This document shows positions 57,910-64,000 of a stretch of DNA of 64,000 nucleotides, piece by piece. Location: contig NZ_JANYMP010000021.1 in the NCBI RefSeq assembly GCF_025061645.1, positions 16,469-80,468 of the forward strand, read 5' to 3'. Both the position numbers and the translations under genes were made by a program. Each line of letters opens with the position of its first letter. Position 1 is the stretch's first letter. This stretch comes from Umezawaea endophytica. GTDB taxonomy: Bacteria > Actinomycetota > Actinomycetes > Mycobacteriales > Pseudonocardiaceae. The notes under the pieces were generated by a model, which had not been told where the DNA came from, searched no databases, and was given only the letters and a program-made list of their open reading frames with translations.

Positions 57910-59660
57910 TCAGCGGTTGGCGGCGGGCACCGTGAACGTCGCCGGTCCGCCGGGCAGGGTCTTCGTCCGCTGCGCCAGGTAGACGTCCAGGTACGGCGAG
58001 CGGGCGCCCGCGGTGGGCGTGTCGTCCGCCGGGTTGTCCAGTGCCAGCGCGAGTTCGGCGTCGGTGACCTCGATCGTCCTGCCGGAGGGCGTGGCGATCC
58101 AGTCGCCGCCGGGTCCGAACGCCGGGTCGACGGGGCCGCTCTCGGGCTGGACCGTGCCGATCTCGACTGCCAGCGAATGGCCTGCCGCCAGGGTCCAATC
58201 GGTCGACTTGAGGTCGAAGCTCGTCTGAACAGGGCTCAGCAGGGAGACCTGCTCGTCGAACATGGCGGCGGCGCCGTCCGGCGCGACGTCGTACAACCTG
58301 ACCATGACGTTGCCGTCCCCCTTGGCGTTCAGGGAGACCCGAGGTGTACCGGTGACGCGGGTGGTCTGGTCGAGCGGCGTGGACGACGCGGTGAAGCTGT
58401 TGCCGGTGCCCGGCCCGCGCTCGCCACCATCGTCCACATAGGACCCGCCGCCGAGCCGCACCGTGGCCGTGCCCTCCACGACCGGCCACGTGTCCTGGGC
58501 GCGCCAGGTGCCGGTGCTGTCCTGGACGGCGTAGGCCGGGTACGCCACCGGCGGTTCCACGCCCTTGAGGTACTGGTCGTAGAAGGAGATCGTCTCCTCG
58601 AACCAGCCCTCACGGCCCATCTCCAGGCGTCCGTCCGCCGTGCGGTCGTTGCCCGCTTGTGGTCCCACTGGCCGAGCCACCCGCGCTGGGGGCCCTCGTG
58701 GTTCTCCAGGTACTCCTGGATCGCTTCCGGTTCGGTGTTCCACTCCAGGAAGCCCTGGGTCACGAACAGCGGGGTGTCGCTGCCCTTGGCCAGGTCCGCC
58801 AGGTCGCGGGCCTTCCAGTACTCCGACCGCGGGTCGGCGACGCGGTACCCGGCCGCGTTCTGCCGGAGGCACTCCGGGTGGGTCGTCTCGTAGGCGGCGT
58901 TGGCCAGGTAGCGGGGGTCGTCATCAGGCATCTGGGGGCTCGCGGCGCTGGCGTTGTAGGCGTTGGGCACCTCGACGGTGGTCGTGCGCGGCACGCCGTT
59001 CGAGCGGATGTTCCGGTACAGGTCCCAGATGGGTTCCTGGGCGACGACGGCCTTGAGCGCGTCCTGGTCCAGGTTGTTGCCGACGAGACCGGTGATCGCG
59101 TCGTAGGACTTGCCGTACATGCCCACGGCGCCGGTGGACCACGGCCGGCTCGCCGCCCAGTCGATCGCCGCCCTGACGTCGGCCTGCTCACCGGGCCCGA
59201 CGAAGTCGAGGCACCCGGAGGAACCGCCGAAACCGCGCACGTCCACCATGACGAAGGCGTAGCCGCGGGCGAACAGGTCGGTGCCCTCGATGAAGTCGGC
59301 GAAGCGGTTCGAGGGACCGGTGTGCGTGAAGCCCTCGGGGTAGAACTGCCCGCTGTGGCCGAAGTACGAGCCGACCGACAGGATCACCGGCACCCGGTCG
59401 CCATCGGGCAGCCCCTTCGGCAGCAGGACGTCGGCGTGCAGCTCGGTGTCGGAGCCGTCCGAGGACGGGAAGTAGTGCTGGGTCCAGGCAGCGCCCTCCG
59501 GGACGCGGTCGTTCTGCTCGTGCGTGACCGGGACGGTGTCGGTCGCGACCGCCGCGGCCCCCGGCTCCGCCACGGCGGCGGGGCCGACGAGCGTGCCGGT
59601 CAGCAGGCAGGCGGTGACGAGCGCCGGGACGGTCCGAACGGCCTTGCGGGACCTCTTCAC
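57910..59660 (-). pseudogene. secreted S15 (X-Pro dipeptidyl-peptidase-like) peptidase, frameshifted
   Basis: The signal peptide (from GTG 59660, GGAGGAGCAC upstream) leads to an S15 catalytic domain: VMVDVRGFGGSSG, the nucleophile in GKSYDAITG, and the histidine in GQWDHKR near residue 335. At 58651-58654 a G is missing from a G run; the frame then continues as the C-terminal jelly-roll domain (TDWTLAAGHSLAVEIG, PYLDVYL). The 1751-base span is consistent with a one-base loss. All catalytic residues are before the lesion but the C-terminal domain is out of frame. Sequencing error is possible. Confidence 0.8.
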
Positions 59661-59730
59661 GTGCTCCTCCAGGGGTTTCGAGGTGGTGCCGTGGACGGTG
59701 GTGATCACTTCGGCACCCAGGAGACACCCG

Positions 59731-59879
59731 GCCGCGACGGCATGCTCAACCCCTGGTGGGCGTGAGTCGAATCATGGTTTGGCGGGCGTCCACCGGAGTT
59801 CGGTCCGATCTGCCGATCTCGCAGGTCGAGACCTGACCCGTGGTCCACGTCACATCGGGGTTGAGCATGCCGCTGCGGC
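59731..59879. repeat. long-arm inverted repeat pair (operator or MITE-like)
   Basis: CGGCATGCTCAACCCC (59738-59753) is matched perfectly by its reverse complement at 59857-59872. The similarity extends to 23 bases (59731-59753 and 59857-59879) with two mismatches. The intervening 103 bases hold no ORF. No flanking target duplication is visible. Confidence 0.75.
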
Positions 59880-59934
59880 ACGGTTTCTCCTGGTCCGACT
59901 CCCCGGAGGTGATCGCCCGGTTTTCGCTCTCCCC

Positions 59935-59948
59935 GCCGCGACGGCATG
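59935..59948 (+). repeat. third partial copy of the repeat
   Basis: The 14 bases GCCGCGACGGCATG repeat 59731-59744 exactly in direct orientation, 204 bases downstream. After that the sequences diverge. It lies 70 bases before the MerR start. Confidence 0.7.
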
Positions 59949-60017
59949 GTTGTGGCCAGTACCCGTTCGACGCGCCCGCGCCGAACGGGACCAGCTCTCC
60001 GGAACGAGGTGGCGGTC

Positions 60018-60767
60018 GTGGCCTGGAGCACCCGTGAGATCGCCGAGCTCGCGGGCACGAGCCTGCGGGCGGTGCGGCACTACCACGAGGTCGGCCTGCT
60101 GGAGGAACCCGAGCGGCGGGCCAACGGGTACAAGCAGTACGGCGTCGCCCACCTCGTCCGGGTCCTGCGGATCAAACGCCTCGCCGACCTCGGGTTCTCC
60201 CTGCCCCAGATCGCCGCCATGGGCGACTCCGACGACCACCCGGCCGAAGCCCTGCGCACCCTCGACGCCGAACTCGCCGCCACCATCGAGCGGCTCCAGC
60301 GCGTCCGCGTCGAACTCGGCCTCATCCTGCGGCAGGCCGCCCCGACCGACCTGCCGCCCGAGATCGCCCCGGCCGCGACCGGGGCCAAGCTGTCCGACGC
60401 CGACCGGTCCCTCATCGTCGTCCTGACCAGGGTCCTCGGCCCGCAGGGCCTGCGCAGCTACGCGGACCTGCTGCGCAACCTCCCCGGCGACCCCGTGGCC
60501 GACGAGTTCGACGACCTGCCCGACGACGCCGACGAAGCGACCCGCCGGGACGTCGCCGAACGCATGGTCCCCTACATCCGGCGGCTCCGCGCCGAACACC
60601 CCGGACTGAGGACGCGGCACTCCGACGCGCCGCACAGCGCGGACTTCATCGAGGAGACGGTCGGGAAGGCGTTGGTGGAGCTGTACAACTCCGCCCAGCT
60701 TGACGTCCTGCACCGCTCGGAGGTGCTGCTCCAGGCGTCGGCGGGTTCCGAGGACACCGCGGGGTGA
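60018..60767 (+). CDS. MerR-family transcription regulator
   Basis: 249 residues. The N-terminal MerR winged helix reads STREIAELAGTSLRAVRHYHEVGLL and GYKQYGVAHLVRVLRIKRL. A dimerisation helix (to about 115) and a helical effector domain of about 130 residues follow. The GTG at 60018 has GAGGTGG upstream; longer starts add residues not seen in the family. It lies next to the repeats at 59731-59948, which may be its operators; this is inference. Confidence 0.82.
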   Translation: MAWSTREIAELAGTSLRAVRHYHEVGLLEEPERRANGYKQYGVAHLVRVLRIKRLADLGFSLPQIAAMGDSDDHPAEALRTLDAELAATIERLQRVRVELGLILRQAAPTDLPPEIAPAATGAKLSDADRSLIVVLTRVLGPQGLRSYADLLRNLPGDPVADEFDDLPDDADEATRRDVAERMVPYIRRLRAEHPGLRTRHSDAPHSADFIEETVGKALVELYNSAQLDVLHRSEVLLQASAGSEDTAG

Positions 60768-60828
60768 CCAGGCCGACCGGACGTGGTTGTGCCGGTGCAC
60801 AAGGGGAACTCGCCATCCCGCGCCACGG

Positions 60829-60882
60829 GCACGTCGACCGGGCGGCGGTGGAGCGGAGATGCTGGTGGTTGCACGTCGACCG
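60829..60882 (+). promoter_or_regulatory. 12-base direct repeat upstream of the aldolase
   Basis: GCACGTCGACCG occurs at 60829-60840 and 60871-60882, 42 bases apart start to start (about four helical turns), ending 30 bases before the aldolase ATG. Possible activator or repressor site. Confidence 0.4.
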
Positions 60883-60912
60883 TCCACTCCGGACCTGGAA
60901 GGACCCGTCCCC

Positions 60913-61725
60913 ATGAGCACTGACAGGGAGCCGTTGGCCCTCGCCGACCTCACGCCCGTCCCGGTGGAGGAGTTGGTCCTGCGCCGTCCGCCGGTGTTCG
61001 ACGACCCCGCGCGGGAACGCCGTCACCGCAAGGAGCGGTTGGCGGGCGCGTTGCGGCTGTTCGGGCGGTTCGGGTTCGAGGAGGGGGTGGCGGGGCACAT
61101 CACCGCGCGCGACCCCGAGTTCCCCGACCACTTCTGGGTCAACCCGTTCGGTGTGTCGTTCAAGCACGTCAAGGTCAGCGACCTGCTGCTGGTCGACCAC
61201 GACGGCAACGTGGTGCGGGGGCGGTACCAGGTGAACCGGGCCGCTTTCGCGATCCACTCCGAGGTGCACAAGGCGCGTCCGGACGCGGTCGGGGCGGCGC
61301 ACAGCCACTCCCTCTACGGCAAGGCGCTGTCGTCGACCGACCAGGTGCTGGAGCCGCTGACCCAGGACGCGTGCGCGTTCTACGACGACCACTCCGTGTT
61401 CGAGGACTACACGGGCGTCGTCAACGACACGGAGGAGGGCCGGAAGCTGGCGGTGGCGCTCGGCTCGAACAAGGCGGTGATCCTGCGCAACCACGGGCTG
61501 CTCACGGTCGGGACCACCGTGGACTCGGCGGCGTGGTGGTTCATCACCATGGAGCGGTCGGCGCAGGCCCAGTTGATCGCGAAGGCGGCGGGGAACACCG
61601 AGCTGATCACGCCGGAGAGCGCCAAGCTCACCCACGGCCAGGTCGGGTTCGAGCTCGCGGGCTGGTTCCAGTTCCAGCCGCTGTTCGACCAGATCTCCCG
61701 CAGCGAGCCGGATCTGTTCGACTGA
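60913..61725 (+). CDS. class II aldolase/adducin-family protein
   Basis: 270 residues, one aldolase-II domain. The zinc-ligand histidines are visible in GAAHSHSLYGKA (near residue 131) and NHGLLTVG (near residue 196), and GVAGHITARDP lies near 60. Members are fuculose- or rhamnulose-phosphate aldolases, ribulose-phosphate epimerases or decarboxylase-like enzymes, so the substrate is not fixed. The ATG at 60913 is used. A PucR-type regulator follows in the same direction. Confidence 0.85.
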   Translation: MSTDREPLALADLTPVPVEELVLRRPPVFDDPARERRHRKERLAGALRLFGRFGFEEGVAGHITARDPEFPDHFWVNPFGVSFKHVKVSDLLLVDHDGNVVRGRYQVNRAAFAIHSEVHKARPDAVGAAHSHSLYGKALSSTDQVLEPLTQDACAFYDDHSVFEDYTGVVNDTEEGRKLAVALGSNKAVILRNHGLLTVGTTVDSAAWWFITMERSAQAQLIAKAAGNTELITPESAKLTHGQVGFELAGWFQFQPLFDQISRSEPDLFD

Positions 61726-61742
61726 ACCCCGCGCCGCCGCAC

Positions 61743-61754
61743 TACTGTGCGGGG
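61743..61754 (+). promoter_or_regulatory. putative leaderless promoter -10
   Basis: TACTGT (61743-61748) lies six bases before the ATG at 61755; only GGGG separates them and no ordinary ribosome site is present. Confidence 0.4.
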
Positions 61755-62948
61755 ATGGCCGCTGAGATCGCGAGGTTCGCGCTCGACTCCCTGGCGAACG
61801 TCGACGATCTGGCGGCGGAACTGGCGCTGCGGGTCGTCGACGAGGAGGAGGACCTCGCGGTCGGCGTGCTGATCCCGGTCGAGGAGGTCCGCCGGTCGTG
61901 CCGGGAGGTGCTGGCCGACCTCTACCGGTACCTGGCGGGTCTCGCGCCACTCGACGGGCAGGCGGTGCGGGCGCTCGGCCGCCGCCGCGCCGAGCAGGGC
62001 GTGCCGCTTTCCGCTGTGCTGCACACCTTCCGCATCGGCGGGCAGTTCGTGTGGGAGCACCTGGTGAGCTGGGTGGAGTCGACCGACCGGGACACGGCCA
62101 ACACGGTGTTCGCGCAGGCGGGCGCGCTGTGGGTCGTGCTGGACGAGCACTCCGCCGAGCTGCGCGGGGCCTACGGCGAGGCCGACGCCGCGCGCACGCG
62201 CCTGCTGCGGTCGGAGCGCAACGAGCGGCTGGACGTCCTCTTCGGCGTCACCGGCGCCGAGGTGGGCAGGCGGTGGGAGGCGGCGGACGCGTTGCGGCTG
62301 CCGAGGCAGGGCCGGTTCCTGGTCGCCGTGCTGGACCGGGCTCCCCGACGGGAGTGCGAGGCCGAGTTGACCCGACGCGGGATCACCTCGGCGTGGCGGG
62401 TGTCCCCGGAGGAGCGGATCGCCCTGCTGTCGCTCGGGAAGCGCCACGACCTCACCGACGCGCTGTCCGGTGTGGAGGGTGCGAGGACCGGCGTGAGCCC
62501 GCTCTTCGAGGAGGTCGGTGACGCCGCGCTCGCCCTGCACCGGGCCCGGATCGCCGCCGGGTCGCTGCCGTTCGGCGAGGCCGGGGTCCGGCACTACGGC
62601 GCCGATCCGGTGGCCACCCTGGTGTCCAGCGACTCCGGGACCGCGCAGGACCTCGCGCACCGCGTCCTGGGCCGCGTGCTCGCGCTGCCGGTCCAGGAGG
62701 CCGACGTCCTGCTGGCGACGGCGCGGGAGTGGTTCGCCGCGGGCGGGTCGACCGACCAGGCCGCGAGCGCGTTGTTCTGCCACCGCAACACGGTCCGGTA
62801 CCGCCTGCGGCGCCTGGAGGAGCTGACGTCGTTCCGCCTGACCGATCCGCGGGGTGCCGCCCAGCTCTACCTGGCCCTGGAAACCGCCCGGCAGTGGGGG
62901 ATGGGCCGGTCAGCGGCGGCGGACGGTGGCGAACACCGGCAGCAGTAG
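61755..62948 (+). CDS. PucR/CdaR-type transcription regulator
   Basis: 397 residues. An N-terminal helical RsbRD-like domain (LYRYLAGLAPLDGQAVRALG, FRIGGQFVWEHL) is followed by a CdaR-like middle and the C-terminal PucR helix-turn-helix (QAASALFCHRNTVRYRLRRL near residue 335-355). It is related to, but clearly distinct from, the tandem pair at 37421-39704. The 3' end overlaps the convergent AbrB-type gene by 39 bases. It may regulate the aldolase upstream or that membrane protein. Confidence 0.82.
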   Translation: MAAEIARFALDSLANVDDLAAELALRVVDEEEDLAVGVLIPVEEVRRSCREVLADLYRYLAGLAPLDGQAVRALGRRRAEQGVPLSAVLHTFRIGGQFVWEHLVSWVESTDRDTANTVFAQAGALWVVLDEHSAELRGAYGEADAARTRLLRSERNERLDVLFGVTGAEVGRRWEAADALRLPRQGRFLVAVLDRAPRRECEAELTRRGITSAWRVSPEERIALLSLGKRHDLTDALSGVEGARTGVSPLFEEVGDAALALHRARIAAGSLPFGEAGVRHYGADPVATLVSSDSGTAQDLAHRVLGRVLALPVQEADVLLATAREWFAAGGSTDQAASALFCHRNTVRYRLRRLEELTSFRLTDPRGAAQLYLALETARQWGMGRSAAADGGEHRQQ

Positions 62949-63947
62949 CAGGGAGACCATCAGCCGCGTCACCTGGAAGGCCATCACCAGCGGTGTGTTG
63001 GACTCGGTCGCGAGCGACAGGCCCAGCACCGCCGACAGGCCGCCCGGCGTGGACGCGAGGTAGGCGTCGTAGGCGCTGATGGACGTGAGCCTGCTCAGGC
63101 CGTAGCCGACCAGCGCGCAGGCACCGACGGTCGCCACGATCTGCACGCCCGCCAACGGGAGCACCCGCACCACGGCGCGGATCTTGTCCAGGGACAGGGA
63201 GAACCCGACCTGGAGGCCGACGACCAGGAACGCGGCGCCGAGTGCCGCCGTCGGCATCGCGGGGTCCTCGAAGAGCCCGCTCGACGCGAGTCCGAAGGCC
63301 GCGAGCATGGGCCAGATGAGCGCCGAGCCCGCGAACTTGAGCAGCCGGTTGGCGATCAGGCCCGCCACCACGGCGAGGAGCGCGAACAGCGCGGACTTTG
63401 CCGTGCTCGCGGACACCTGGTCGCCGACGACCCGTGCGCCGGGGTCGAGCCACAGGACCACGGCGGGCATCGAGACGAGGATGAGCAGCACGCGCAGGTA
63501 CTGCACGACCATCACGACGTGCTCGTCCGCTCCGGCCTCGCGCGCGCCGGTGATGAACCCGACCGCTCCCCCTGCCACCGAGGAGAACACGGCGGTGCGG
63601 CCGTTCACGGTGGGCAGGAGGCGGAGGACCTGGCCCATCCCGATGCTGAGGACGAGGGTCGCGGTGACGACGGCGAGGATCGCGAGCCAGTGCCTGGCCA
63701 CCTCGACCAGCATCATCCGGTCGGCCATGGCGCCGATCGAGGCGCCGAGCACGGCTTGCGCGACCGTTCCGGCGAACCGGGTCGGTTTCGGTTCACGGCG
63801 GCCGGTGAACGCCGCCGTCAGTCCACCCAGGACTCCCGCGAACAGCAGGGCGGCGGGCACCTCCAGCCAGGTGAGCAGCACGGCGGACAGCGCCGTGGTG
63901 GTGACGACGAGGACCCAGGACAGGACGGCCTTGTGGCGGGAGAACAC
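62910..63947 (-). CDS. AbrB-family membrane protein (putative transporter)
   Basis: 345 residues with about ten hydrophobic helices arranged as an internal duplication. Landmarks are GASIGAMADRMMLVEVARHW in the first half and SISAYDAYLASTPGGLSAVLGLSLATES in the second, both typical of AbrB-duplication (TIGR03082) proteins, sometimes mislabelled ammonia monooxygenase. Its substrate is unknown. The GTG at 63947 has GAGGAG upstream. A 22-G run begins 19 bases further upstream. Confidence 0.8.
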   Translation of the reverse strand: MFSRHKAVLSWVLVVTTTALSAVLLTWLEVPAALLFAGVLGGLTAAFTGRREPKPTRFAGTVAQAVLGASIGAMADRMMLVEVARHWLAILAVVTATLVLSIGMGQVLRLLPTVNGRTAVFSSVAGGAVGFITGAREAGADEHVVMVVQYLRVLLILVSMPAVVLWLDPGARVVGDQVSASTAKSALFALLAVVAGLIANRLLKFAGSALIWPMLAAFGLASSGLFEDPAMPTAALGAAFLVVGLQVGFSLSLDKIRAVVRVLPLAGVQIVATVGACALVGYGLSRLTSISAYDAYLASTPGGLSAVLGLSLATESNTPLVMAFQVTRLMVSLLLLPVFATVRRR

Positions 63948-63965
63948 CGATCAGCTCCTCGTCGT

Positions 63966-64000
63966 GGGGGGGGGGGGGGGGGGGGGGCCGCCCCCCCCCA
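63966..64000. repeat. homopolymer tract at the window end
   Basis: 22 consecutive G (63966-63987), then CCG and nine C. It is either an assembly artefact or a simple-sequence tract upstream of the AbrB-type gene. The rest of the window has nothing comparable. Confidence 0.8.

Larger units (their letters stand above)
59661..60017. other. 357-base intergenic region with inverted and direct repeats
   Basis: Lies between the S15 gene (minus) and the MerR gene (plus). Apart from the repeats listed separately (59731-59879 and 59935-59948) I see no coding sequence. Confidence 0.7.

Noticed and set aside
59731..59879. rho-independent terminator
   Set aside because: The arms are separated by 103 bases, far too long for a terminator loop, and no T-tract follows.

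Overview
The window is about 72% GC throughout, with GTG and TTG starts, many 1-4 base stop/start overlaps and several candidate leaderless promoters. It carries a WhiB-like protein, a LAL-type LuxR regulator, a DasR-type operator and many secreted enzymes. This points to a soil actinomycete, most likely Pseudonocardiales (Saccharothrix/Lentzea/Actinosynnema-like); the genus is inference.

Layout. Positions 1-5171 are the right end of an integrative mobile element: WhiB-like protein, two membrane proteins, FtsK/TraB-type DNA translocase, a 50-residue coupled small ORF and a large serine integrase whose last codons lie inside the 3' end of a tRNA-Leu(GAG) gene. The chromosome resumes with an M20 peptidase, a frameshifted short-chain dehydrogenase and its AraC-type regulator. 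Next comes the most unusual locus, 10218-20383: five tightly coupled genes (WGR/DUF4132, MoxR AAA+ ATPase, DUF5682, VWA, SWIM zinc finger) in the same order as the uncharacterised E. coli yehI-L-M-P-Q genes. A decayed second copy of the WGR gene lies just upstream, a 33-nt coding repeat sits inside the DUF5682 gene, and a hairpin covers the operon's first ribosome binding site.

20.4-30.5 kb holds a DoxX-like protein, a NarL-type two-component pair, small membrane proteins, a GNAT enzyme, a quinone-oxidoreductase-like gene with an AraC regulator, and a LAL regulator divergent from a complete five-gene Liv-type ABC importer (30.7-35.4 kb). Then come a secreted cutinase/polyester-hydrolase-like enzyme, an SGNH hydrolase and tandem PucR-type regulators. 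39.8-43.3 kb encodes secreted proteins, including a CBM2-FnIII protein with an unassigned C-terminal domain behind a near-consensus DasR (dre) site, and a DUF4082 protein.

43.4-53.5 kb carries an R2K ATP-grasp protein, two small families (TIGR03086, DUF4240), an OmpR-type two-component system facing a membrane protein, an S1 protease, a lipoprotein, and a two-kinase/one-regulator operon in which one kinase is degenerate. 53.5-63.9 kb carries a FecBCD-type importer, a GT1 glycosyltransferase, a frameshifted secreted S15 peptidase, a repeat-rich intergenic region, a MerR regulator, a class II aldolase, a third PucR regulator and an AbrB-type membrane protein. The window ends in a 22-G run.

Two genes are broken by single G/C deletions and the window ends in a long homopolymer, so base-level errors cannot be excluded.
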